This document shows positions 1 to 8,422 of a stretch of DNA of 8,926 nucleotides, piece after piece (position 1 is the stretch's first letter; each line of letters starts with the position of its first letter). The notes beneath the pieces were generated by a model that had not been told where the DNA came from, ran no database searches, and worked only from the letters and a program-made list of their open reading frames with translations. This DNA is from Kiritimatiellia bacterium. Lineage in GTDB: Bacteria; Verrucomicrobiota; Kiritimatiellia; RFP12; UBA1067. The stretch is from NCBI GenBank assembly GCA_017999015.1, contig JAGOBZ010000115.1, positions 1 through 8,926 of the forward strand, written 5' to 3'. The position numbers and the translations under genes were made by a program.

Positions 1-24
1 CCTGGCGCCGACGAGCGCGAAAGT

Positions 25-30
25 GAGGAG
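25..30 (+). promoter_or_regulatory. Shine-Dalgarno-like GAGGAG before the first gene
   Basis: GAGGAG ends three bases before the ATG at 34. That is close, but it is the only candidate ribosome site for this start. The same bases contain a TGA (24-26) that closes another frame running in from the window edge (it would end in Trp-Arg-Arg-Arg-Ala-Arg-Lys). An upstream gene could therefore stop here, with its end coupled to this start. The frame of the ATG itself is also open to base 1, so a start beyond the window cannot be excluded. Confidence 0.4.
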
Positions 31-33
31 CCG

Positions 34-3000
34 ATGGGTTTTCTGCGTCGAACATTCTTTGCGACCCCGTGGCATTTGATCCGTTTCTTTATCCCATTCA
101 CGGCGGTGGTTCCGTTGCTCGTATACCGTATGACGTTGTTTACGCACGTCTATCCGGGGTATTCCGCGATGTTGACCGCAACGTCGGCGGGGTTGTGTCC
201 GCAGGACGATCTCGCCTATCCGTGGTTCGCCATGGCCGCGCGCTGGGTGGCGGGGTTGGCATACGCAGAGTTGCCGGTGCGGCTCAGCCTCTTTTGTGCG
301 GTTTGCGGCGGCTTGGCGGTGTCGCTTTTCTACCTGTTGGTGGCACGGTTGGTCTTTATGTTCGCGTGTGAGGATTCTGGCGGCGCGATGGCGGCGATGC
401 CGCCGCGTCTGCGCGGAACGGATGATGACACAGACGAGGGCGACGCGCCGTTGCGCGGCGAAGACGGACTCGCGATGAATGCTGACGGAACGCTCTCCAT
501 CCCGATCTCAGTCCAGGCGCACAATCGGCGTGTGGCGTATGCCGCCGTGTTGGGCGGACTTGGTGCGGCCAGCGTGCTGGCTTTCTGTGTGCCGTTCTGG
601 CTGGTCGCGACCCGTCTCTATCCGTTTGCGTTCGATTTACTGCTGCTTTTTTTGATCATCAACCTGATCATCTCCTATGACCAACGGGGAAACCCTTTCT
701 CGCTCTTTGCGGGTGTGCTGTTGCTGGGTGCGTGTTGTGTGGAATCGCCGCTTTTTCTGCTTTTGATGCCGATCGGCGGAGCGTTTCTTCTGCGCAGTAT
801 GGTGCTGAACGGACATGCCACGACCTATCGGGTGCTTTTTGCGGTGTTGACGGGGCTTGCCGGTCTGTTGCTGGCGTTGTATGTGGTGTGGCAGGCAGCC
901 GGGGTGTGCGCGGCCATTCCGGTTCTGGCGCCGCGCCTGATCCTGCGTGTGTTTCTTGAATCTGTGAAAGGCGAGCTTTTCCGCTGGATTCCCAGCTTCG
1001 GGTGGAGTTTTGTCTTTGTGCAGTTCCTGTTTCCGGCCGCCATCTCCTTTTTCGTTTTTTCGCATGCCTTCAGGCGTCGGACCCCGTTACTCTTTTTAAT
1101 GCAACTCGCTCTCGCAGTGCCACTGTTGCCGACGCTGCTGAACCTGAGCGCCGCACAGGGAGCGGTCGAACGAGTGCCCGGGTTGAACCAATTATTGGGT
1201 TGGGTCAACCTAAACACTTCGATTTGGGGGGTCGCTCGGCTCACCTCGAAAATTCCGGTCTACCAGCATGTTGTCATTGCGCTGTTTGTCGGCTTGTTAG
1301 TAGCCGCCTGGTTCTTAATGCGGGAGATGTTTCAGGAAAAGATCGACGAAGATCTCGACTATTACGAATACCGCGACAATCCGGTCGTCTGCCGGATCGG
1401 AGCGGTACTCTGCTGGCCGCTGATGGCGCTGACTTTTTTGGTTCCCTATTTCAGTTATTCCGATATTGACCCCGAGGACGGGCAGTTTGCCGACCGTGTG
1501 GCCGATGAGATTTACCGCGAGTTGGATGGACGCGACTGGATCGTCAACATCAGGTTGCTGAAGCACCACCTCATGGTGCGCGCGCATCGTGAAGGTCGCT
1601 GCTTGACCTTTCTTTCAACCGATGACGCTCAAGGAGAGAGACATAGATTAAGCCTGAAAAAAACTATCCGCACAGATCCATCGTTCGCAGCGAGTCGTAA
1701 TCGACTGATCAACGCCGCCGATCTGTCGACCGCCGCTTTCTTACGCGAGTGGTTTAGGCACGACATGCATGCCTTCAAGCGGGTTGTGCTCTTTGACTCG
1801 CCCGAGTTGTGGCGAGACAACGGTTTTTTGGCGCTGCCGACGGGTTTCTTTTTGAGCGGAGCGCCGAGAGAGGCGGGCGTAGATACGGCGGCGTTGCTTG
1901 CCCGGCATCAGGCGTTTGGCGAGGCGATGCGCCCGCTGGTGACGCCGAAAGCGCCCGACAGTATACGGTACTACGCCTATGTGAGGAAAGGTTTGAACGA
2001 CCAACTCGCCCGCATGGCGAATGAACTGAGTGTCCTGCTGGTGGAGCAGGGGCGGGTGACGGAGGCCGGCGCCTTGTTGGAGCAGGTGTCGCATAAGGCG
2101 CCGGACAATCTCAGCGTGGTTCTGAACCGCTATGAACTGGCTGTCAACAGAGGGGGCGGGACGGATGCGCAGGGTGAGATCGAGGCGCAGCTTCGCCGAC
2201 TGCAGCAGAATGAAGACACTTTCGCGCTGACCGTCGCTTTGCTGCAGGCGCGCGACGGCACGCTGCTCAACCAGGACATTCTGGACTACGTCCGAAAAAA
2301 TATTTGGAGCAAGGGCGTGAACTACCGGCATCTGAAAATAACTGCCAAGAGTGTCCGGACCGACCCGATGACGGTCATGCGTGACAAGAAGCGCGAGCTG
2401 GTTCAGACCATTATGCGGCAGATCGACTCGAATGAGTTCGATGATGCGGAGCGGCATCTCAACCTGCTGCTGGATTTGGATGACAAGGACTCCTTTGCGC
2501 TGGTGAACAAAGCGCGCATCGCGATCGAACGCCGTGATTTGCCTGAGGCGGGTCTCTGGATGGATCTGGCCAAAGAGAACGGGGTGCCTCATGAGGAGCT
2601 GGTTTGGCACGAGGCGGCCCTGCTGATCCTGGATGACAAAAAAGATCAGGCGCGCGAAATCCTTAACACGGTCATCCCGTCCCGTCCGGGTGACATCCGT
2701 CTGTGGGGCCTGCTGGCTGAAATCTTGCTGCAAGCCGGCGAGTACCCTGAACTGGAAAACCGCGTTTTCCCCGCGCTCCGCAGTGCGGCGAGCAAGCGTG
2801 AGCATTACCTGATGCACATGGTGCGCGGTTACATCCTGAGGAACAACGGGCCTAAGGATTATCCGCTCGCGCGGAATAGTTTCCTGCGCGCGCTCGAACT
2901 GAATCCGCACCTGCATGAGGTGCGCGAAGATTTGCTGCGCCTTGACGACGCGCTTGATGTGCCAGCCTTTTGTGAGGAGGACGCCAAAGAGGTTTTGCGC

Positions 3001-3486
3001 CGCGACCCGGAACATGCATTCGCCAACTACCTGTGGGGCTCGGTCCGCCTGAGACGCGGTGAATTGGATCTGGCTGAGGACCTCTTCACGCGCAGCCTTG
3101 AAAAGGAACGGAACGCGCCGGCGTATGCAGGCCTCGGCGCTGTGCTGTTCGAGCGCGGAGCGATGGAACAGGCGGAAAAGTTCCTGCGTCGCTCGCTGGA
3201 CTTGGATGCGCAGCGCCTCTTTGCCTGGCATGTCATGGCGCGCCTTTTAATCGCGACGGGACGGCTGGACGAGGCGTCGCGAGCGCTGGAAACCGTGATG
3301 GACGGCATGCCGGATGATCTTGACGTGCGGTTGACCTGGATCAGCCTGCTGATGCGCCAAAAGCAACTGGATCAAGCCGCCGTGTTGGTTTCTGACCTGC
3401 TGGATGACGAAGAGCTTCTGCCGCCTCATATCCGAAGCCGTTTGAAACCGCTGGTCGCCGAACTTTCGGCCGAACTCTCAAAATAA
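34..3486 (+). CDS. Large polytopic membrane protein with C-terminal TPR array (possibly GT-C/DUF2723-like)
   Basis: This is a 1150-residue protein in two halves. Residues 1-475 carry about ten hydrophobic segments (roughly 14-34, 86-109, 167-190, 195-214, 222-250, 267-290, 321-343, 351-372, 410-430, 454-473). An acidic loop at about 112-150 includes TDDDTDEGD. Residues 480-650 are a soluble region I do not recognise. Residues 656-1150 contain degenerate tetratricopeptide repeats, clearest at about 793-826, 856-890, 930-960, 996-1029, 1030-1062 and 1064-1096. The first large loop (ATSAGLCPQDDLAYPWF, followed by small and hydrophobic residues) loosely resembles the PHPPGYPL loop of DUF2723 (GT-C fold) proteins, but the acidic motif of active members is not evident. 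Function is unassigned. It is followed after 9 bp by a lipid A-type acyltransferase, which suggests an envelope role such as glycan or lipid assembly, with the TPRs as a scaffold. I am confident it is a real membrane-TPR protein; the DUF2723 link is weak. Confidence 0.88.
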   Translation: MGFLRRTFFATPWHLIRFFIPFTAVVPLLVYRMTLFTHVYPGYSAMLTATSAGLCPQDDLAYPWFAMAARWVAGLAYAELPVRLSLFCAVCGGLAVSLFYLLVARLVFMFACEDSGGAMAAMPPRLRGTDDDTDEGDAPLRGEDGLAMNADGTLSIPISVQAHNRRVAYAAVLGGLGAASVLAFCVPFWLVATRLYPFAFDLLLLFLIINLIISYDQRGNPFSLFAGVLLLGACCVESPLFLLLMPIGGAFLLRSMVLNGHATTYRVLFAVLTGLAGLLLALYVVWQAAGVCAAIPVLAPRLILRVFLESVKGELFRWIPSFGWSFVFVQFLFPAAISFFVFSHAFRRRTPLLFLMQLALAVPLLPTLLNLSAAQGAVERVPGLNQLLGWVNLNTSIWGVARLTSKIPVYQHVVIALFVGLLVAAWFLMREMFQEKIDEDLDYYEYRDNPVVCRIGAVLCWPLMALTFLVPYFSYSDIDPEDGQFADRVADEIYRELDGRDWIVNIRLLKHHLMVRAHREGRCLTFLSTDDAQGERHRLSLKKTIRTDPSFAASRNRLINAADLSTAAFLREWFRHDMHAFKRVVLFDSPELWRDNGFLALPTGFFLSGAPREAGVDTAALLARHQAFGEAMRPLVTPKAPDSIRYYAYVRKGLNDQLARMANELSVLLVEQGRVTEAGALLEQVSHKAPDNLSVVLNRYELAVNRGGGTDAQGEIEAQLRRLQQNEDTFALTVALLQARDGTLLNQDILDYVRKNIWSKGVNYRHLKITAKSVRTDPMTVMRDKKRELVQTIMRQIDSNEFDDAERHLNLLLDLDDKDSFALVNKARIAIERRDLPEAGLWMDLAKENGVPHEELVWHEAALLILDDKKDQAREILNTVIPSRPGDIRLWGLLAEILLQAGEYPELENRVFPALRSAASKREHYLMHMVRGYILRNNGPKDYPLARNSFLRALELNPHLHEVREDLLRLDDALDVPAFCEEDAKEVLRRDPEHAFANYLWGSVRLRRGELDLAEDLFTRSLEKERNAPAYAGLGAVLFERGAMEQAEKFLRRSLDLDAQRLFAWHVMARLLIATGRLDEASRALETVMDGMPDDLDVRLTWISLLMRQKQLDQAAVLVSDLLDDEELLPPHIRSRLKPLVAELSAELSK

Positions 3487-3495
3487 TTACGACGC

Positions 3496-4392
3496 ATGAA
3501 GGCCTTCCGTTTGGTTCTCTGGTCCCTTGAATATCTCGCCCTGAGGCTGGTTGATCTGCTCTACCGGTTGGTGCCTGCGCGTCATGCCTACGCCCTCGGC
3601 GCAGGCATGACGTCGCTTGCTTATCCGTTATTTCGTGAGCGCCGCCGCATTGCGGTGGACAATATCCTGCGCACCCGTGTCACAGAGGATCCGGCGGAGG
3701 CGGACCGCATCGCGCGGCGCGCCTTCGGCCATCTGGCGGGCCACCTCTTTGAGGCGCTTAAGGTTGGGCAGGTGGTGACGGCCGCGAACTGGCGTGAACA
3801 CATCGTCTTCGACGGGCCCGAAGAGTCGTTCAAGCTGCTGCTTGAAAGGCCCGATGTGCCGATCATGATCCTCTCCGGGCATCACGGCGTGTGGGAGGCG
3901 GCCGTGACGATCATTTCTTTCACCCGTCCGATGATCGCTGTGGCGCGTAAGATGAACAATCCCTTCGTCGAACGCTTCCTAAAAAAGCATCACTTTCGCG
4001 GCGCGATCACGATCGTTCCTAAGAAGATGGGTTTTGCGCCCAGCGTGCTGCGCCAGTGGAAGGAGACAGGCGCGGCGATGACGTTGGTGATGGATCAGCA
4101 TGCCGGCAAAAAACAGGGCGTGACGGTTGACTTCATGGGGCGTCCGGCCTCTACGCACACCTCGCCCGCGCGTCTGCACCTCAAAACCGGCGCACCGATC
4201 TTGGCCGGTGCCTTCATCCGCGACGGCGCCTTCCGCTACCGCATGGTCACGGGCGAGCCGATCCGCTTCACCCCGACGGGCCAGAAAGAGCGCGATGTCG
4301 CCGATCTGCTCGCGGTGATCAATCAGCGCCTTGAAGCCGTTATCCGGCGCTATCCCGAACAATACCTCTGGGCGCACAAACGCTGGCGATAA
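3496..4392 (+). CDS. LpxL/HtrB-family lipid A (lysophospholipid) acyltransferase
   Basis: This 298-residue protein is close to the usual length of about 300 for Kdo2-lipid A secondary acyltransferases, which move an acyl chain from acyl-ACP to lipid A at the inner face of the inner membrane. A hydrophobic/amphipathic N-terminal helix (about 5-27) suits membrane anchoring. The catalytic HX4E motif is His129-His130-Gly-Val-Trp-Glu134 (SGHHGVWE). Other family blocks are MDQHAGKKQGV (Asp200-Gln201), the FMGRPASTHTSPARL segment, KTGAPILAGAF and the C-terminal PEQYLWAHKRW. The exact paralogue (LpxL, LpxM, LpxP or an ornithine-lipid type enzyme) cannot be chosen from sequence alone, so no symbol is given. 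It starts 9 bp after the TPR membrane gene and has no clear Shine-Dalgarno, which favours cotranscription and translational coupling. Its stop codon overlaps the 3' end of an antisense small RNA candidate. Confidence 0.93.
   Translation: MKAFRLVLWSLEYLALRLVDLLYRLVPARHAYALGAGMTSLAYPLFRERRRIAVDNILRTRVTEDPAEADRIARRAFGHLAGHLFEALKVGQVVTAANWREHIVFDGPEESFKLLLERPDVPIMILSGHHGVWEAAVTIISFTRPMIAVARKMNNPFVERFLKKHHFRGAITIVPKKMGFAPSVLRQWKETGAAMTLVMDQHAGKKQGVTVDFMGRPASTHTSPARLHLKTGAPILAGAFIRDGAFRYRMVTGEPIRFTPTGQKERDVADLLAVINQRLEAVIRRYPEQYLWAHKRWR
3580..3612 (+). repeat. Strong hairpin inside the acyltransferase coding region
   Basis: Arms CGTCATGCCT (3580-3589) and AGGCATGACG (3603-3612) are perfectly complementary. 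Inside them CGCC (3591-3594) pairs with GGCG (3598-3601) around a CTC loop, leaving one A-C mismatch. That makes about 14 bp of stem roughly 90 nt into the gene, at codons for Arg-His-Ala-Tyr-Ala-Leu-Gly-Ala-Gly-Met. It may be chance in GC-rich coding DNA, or it may slow ribosomes or be an RNase site. Confidence 0.6.
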
Positions 4393-4430
4393 AAAAAACG
4401 GCGGATAAAAGCTTTCACTTTTACCCGCCG
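4391..4430 (-). terminator. Intrinsic terminator of the minus-strand small RNA
   Basis: Read on the minus strand, CGGCGGGTAAAAG (4430 to 4418) pairs with CTTTTATCCGCCG (4411 to 4399) around a 6-nt loop, followed directly by eight U (4398 to 4391). The single imperfect position is a G-U wobble on the minus strand but an A-C mismatch on the plus strand. The plus strand has no U tract after the stem. Both points orient the terminator leftward. The U tract overlaps the TAA of the acyltransferase gene (4390-4392). Confidence 0.85.
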
Positions 4431-4549
4431 CCAGGGAGGACATATATAATATCGCATGACCATACAGGGGGGAACCTGTACGCGCGATCACGGGGGAATG
4501 CGTCGCGCTAGGTCATACTGTTCATCAACCTGGGGGAGGTTGCTTGAAC
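4391..4549 (-). ncRNA. Candidate trans-acting small RNA with C-rich hairpin loops
   Basis: A promoter and a U8 terminator on the minus strand bracket about 159 nt. RNA numbering runs from the predicted G at 4549. Hairpin 1: GUUCA/UGAAC and CAACCU/AGGUUG enclose a CCCCC loop (nt 1-30). A closing helix AUGACC/GGUCAU (nt 34-39 with 89-94) forms a three-way junction holding two hairpins. Hairpin 2 has GCGCGA/UCGCGC around a loop with UUCCCCC (nt 42-68). Hairpin 3 has UACAGG/CCUGUA around UUCCCC (nt 70-87). An AU-rich linker with UCCUCCC (nt 110-116) leads to the terminator. Four exposed C-rich stretches match the logic of sRNAs that pair with Shine-Dalgarno regions (staphylococcal UCCC-motif RNAs, rhizobial and Rhodobacter cuckoo RNAs). 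It does not look like SRP RNA, tmRNA, RNase P or 6S RNA. It is fully antisense to the acyltransferase 3' UTR. I recognise no named family. Confidence 0.62.
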
Positions 4550-4581
4550 GGGGTGTATCATACGTGATGCACCCCGGTTTT
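4549..4581 (+). terminator. Plus-strand terminator-like palindrome overlapping the sRNA promoter
   Basis: CGGGGTGTATCA (4549-4560) pairs with TGATGCACCCCG (4565-4576) around TACG, 12 bp with one U-G wobble, then GG-less UUUU at 4578-4581. The odd pair is tolerated only in plus-strand RNA, which favours a terminator for the acyltransferase transcript. The U run is short, so efficiency is uncertain. As DNA the same near-perfect palindrome covers the -10 and spacer of the minus-strand promoter and could instead be an operator. Confidence 0.45.
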
Positions 4582-4586
4582 GTCAA
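4557..4586 (-). promoter_or_regulatory. sigma70-type promoter of the small RNA
   Basis: On the minus strand there is a perfect -35 TTGACA (4586 to 4581), an 18-bp spacer and a -10 TATGAT (4562 to 4557, one mismatch to consensus). The predicted start is near 4550/4549, exactly where the first RNA stem begins. Upstream on the same strand lie A-tracts (4607 to 4601 and 4626 to 4621, about two helical turns apart) that could act as an UP element or bend. The spacer and -10 lie inside a palindrome centred at 4562/4563. Confidence 0.68.
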
Positions 4587-4693
4587 TAGGCGCACTTTGA
4601 TTTTTTTAGCTGTTGTTATCTTTTTTGCAATCAACAACTTGCGACATCCCGCGAGTCGAAATATAGACTTTTTTGTAAAAAATGGACTGTGTA
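4587..4693. other. AT-rich spacer between sRNA promoter and zinc-ribbon gene
   Basis: This stretch is much richer in A and T than its surroundings, with T-runs at 4601-4607, 4621-4626 and 4669-4674. It also holds a weak 6-bp inverted repeat GTTGTT/AACAAC (4612-4617 and 4633-4638). I see no convincing terminator for the zinc-ribbon gene and no coding potential here. Its likely role is the upstream region of the sRNA promoter. Confidence 0.4.
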
Positions 4694-5254
4694 CTAAAGT
4701 ATACTGGCGGCAGCGGTCATCGCCAGTGCCGCCGCAGCGGCAAGCCGGGACCACGGGATACGAAAAAAAAGCGGCAAAAGAGCTGAACAGGTGAAAAGCG
4801 CCAGGCTAACCGGCAGGGAGGGCAGGGGCAAATGCGGGACGGCGGCGAGCAGAACAGTCCCGGTCACGGCCGACAAAGCCTGCGCAGCACCGCCGAACAT
4901 CGCCTCTCGTTGCTGCCGACGCAAAGCGTCTTTTGCGCCTGTCGCGCTGCCGTCTGTGTCAGCCGGCAGTGCAAGCCACCCCAAAGCGCACGCCGCAAGC
5001 CAAGCCGCAGTCAGCGGCGCTGAACACACGCTGCGGTGGAGTGCGTGCCAGCCGGGTGCCGTCGTGAGCAGGGCCCCTGCGCTCAACACCAGGAGCGCTG
5101 TTGCCGGCAGGATGCACCGGCGTAACGCATACCAGATCCTGGGATGCCAGACCTGTTCGCCGCAGTAGGGGCAATCAAGCGAACCGCGTTCCGCAGCCCT
5201 GCCGCAAGACACGCAGTGCCCGTTCCGCACGAAGAGTGGAGTGGCCTGGTTCAT
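4694..5254 (-). CDS. Zinc-ribbon membrane protein of unknown function
   Basis: This 186-residue protein has an N-terminal zinc ribbon with two CXXC knuckles, Cys14-X2-Cys17 (HCVSCGR) and Cys28-X2-Cys31 (DCPYCGE). It is followed by hydrophobic segments at about 50-66, 79-97, 124-164 (probably two) and 171-186, giving four or five likely membrane spans and very short soluble loops. Small zinc-ribbon membrane proteins of this type are common and mostly uncharacterised; I do not recognise the family. The ATG at 5254 is the only Met before the ribbon. The nearest purine-rich ribosome site (AGGAA) is too far away, so translation may be weak or leaderless. It is transcribed away from ppdK and towards the sRNA gene. 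Leftward readthrough would enter the sRNA and end at its U8 terminator. Opposite-strand frames here lack any recognisable motif. Confidence 0.75.
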   Translation of the reverse strand: MNQATPLFVRNGHCVSCGRAAERGSLDCPYCGEQVWHPRIWYALRRCILPATALLVLSAGALLTTAPGWHALHRSVCSAPLTAAWLAACALGWLALPADTDGSATGAKDALRRQQREAMFGGAAQALSAVTGTVLLAAVPHLPLPSLPVSLALFTCSALLPLFFRIPWSRLAAAAALAMTAAASIL

Positions 5255-5298
5255 GCAAATTACGTCCGGTTCCTAAGGCGGGCCCATCCCGCAGACAG

Positions 5299-5304
5299 AT
5301 AATA
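5299..5304 (-). promoter_or_regulatory. Weak -10 candidate for the zinc-ribbon gene
   Basis: TATTAT on the minus strand (5304 to 5299) lies 44 bp upstream of the zinc-ribbon ATG. I find no good -35 at 16-18 bp. It is the best hexamer in this spacer but remains weak. Confidence 0.2.
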
Positions 5305-5316
5305 TCTCACTTACAG

Positions 5317-5334
5317 ACACAAAGGACACAAAGA
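5317..5334 (+). repeat. Two 9-bp tandem units ACACAAAGG/ACACAAAGA
   Basis: ACACAAAGG (5317-5325) is followed at once by ACACAAAGA (5326-5334), then a T6 run. Short ACACAAAG-type tandem tracts are common low-complexity spacer DNA in some bacterial genomes. No function is inferred. Confidence 0.6.
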
Positions 5335-5338
5335 TTTT

Positions 5339-5381
5339 TTGGGGTGACAAACTAGCGGCGCATGGCACGCTTACACCCCAA
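5339..5381. repeat. Inverted repeat TTGGGGTG...CACCCCAA upstream of ppdK promoter
   Basis: TTGGGGTG (5339-5346) and CACCCCAA (5374-5381) are perfect 8-bp arms separated by 27 bp, with a weaker inner AGCG/CGCT pair. The right arm ends three bases before the ppdK -35 box, so it could be a regulator site or a DNA hairpin. The arm core GGGGTG/CACCCC also occurs in the palindrome over the sRNA promoter. Confidence 0.45.
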
Positions 5382-5384
5382 GAT

Positions 5385-5412
5385 TTGACTCACAAGAGAG
5401 CTGTGTTATAAT
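5385..5412 (+). promoter_or_regulatory. Extended -10 promoter of ppdK
   Basis: TTGACT (5385-5390), a 16-bp spacer and a perfect TATAAT (5407-5412), with TG at 5404-5405 one base before it (TGTTATAAT), make a strong extended -10 promoter. The start of transcription is predicted near 5418-5419. This gives a leader of about 26 nt before the ATG at 5445, too short for a riboswitch. Confidence 0.75.
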
Positions 5413-5429
5413 TGTGCGGTTTGTCAATA

Positions 5430-5435
5430 AAGGAA
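5430..5435 (+). promoter_or_regulatory. ppdK ribosome binding site, decides the start
   Basis: AAGGAA lies 9 bp before the ATG at 5445. A longer in-frame reading from the TTG at 5412 would place the start codon inside the -10 box and upstream of the predicted transcript start, so ATG 5445 is preferred. Confidence 0.75.
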
Positions 5436-5444
5436 AAAATAGTC

Positions 5445-8275
<2,831 letters not shown>

Positions 8276-8276
<1 letters not shown>

Positions 8277-8303
8277 GGCAATAGGCAGCAAGCGATAGGC
8301 AAT
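8276..8303 (+). repeat. 7-bp tandem repeat, AGGCAAT type, four units
   Basis: Units start at 8276, 8283, 8290 and 8297: AGGCAAT, AGGCAGC, AAGCGAT, AGGCAAT. The first base is the last base of the ppdK stop codon. The exact 7-bp period with drifted middle units resembles the heptanucleotide repeats (STRR) described in cyanobacterial spacers; this is an analogy only. Confidence 0.65.
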
Positions 8304-8308
8304 TTGCT

Positions 8309-8344
8309 GTGGGCGGGGCGCGTGGCAGCACGCGCCCCGCCCAT
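8309..8344 (+). terminator. Very stable GC hairpin after ppdK (terminator-like)
   Basis: GGGCGGGGCGCGTG (8311-8324) pairs perfectly with CACGCGCCCCGCCC (8329-8342) around a GCAG loop. Flanking T-A and G-U pairs extend it to about 16 bp. No U run follows on either strand, so it is a poor canonical intrinsic terminator. It could still block 3' exonucleases or assist termination of the ppdK transcript 32 nt after the stop. Confidence 0.6.
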
Positions 8345-8380
8345 CTCTGTTTCACAGACGGTAGGGATCTCGGGGGCCAG

Positions 8381-8422
8381 GTTTCAGGTTTCTGGATTCT
8401 GGTTTCTGGTTTCGAGTTTCTG
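8381..8422 (+). repeat. 7-bp tandem repeat, GTTTCTG type, six units
   Basis: Units start at 8381, 8388, 8395, 8402, 8409 and 8416: GTTTCAG, GTTTCTG, GATTCTG, GTTTCTG, GTTTCGA, GTTTCTG, then a decayed GTTTGCA. The open frame through this tract reads as repeated Val-Ser-Gly-Phe-Trp-Phe-like residues, which is repeat-derived and not a gene. Confidence 0.75.

Noticed and set aside
1741..3231. 496-codon open frame on the minus strand opposite the TPR gene
   Set aside because: Gln/Arg/His-rich antisense frame without domains; the plus-strand frame has clear TPR periodicity.
4391..4549. Identity as 6S RNA, SRP RNA, tmRNA or RNase P RNA
   Set aside because: The 5' and 3' ends do not pair around a large bubble (6S), there is no GGAAGCAG-type SRP loop, no tRNA-like end and no RNase P core; length and C-loops fit none of them.
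4612..4638. GTTGTT/AACAAC hairpin as terminator of the zinc-ribbon gene
   Set aside because: Only 6 weak pairs with a 15-nt loop; not enough for an intrinsic terminator.
4456..4794. 112-codon plus-strand frame from an ATG in the sRNA locus
   Set aside because: No ribosome site, runs across the hairpins, the AT-rich spacer and the end of the opposite zinc-ribbon gene; composition is not protein-like.
5420..5429. TTTGTCAATA shared by the ppdK leader and the sRNA -35 region (4579-4588)
   Set aside because: A 10-base match in AT-rich regulatory DNA; in the ppdK leader no -10 box accompanies the reverse TTGACA, so probably chance.
5412..5444. TTG start for ppdK giving 11 more residues
   Set aside because: The TTG overlaps the -10 box and lies before the predicted transcript start; ATG 5445 has an AAGGAA site at proper spacing.
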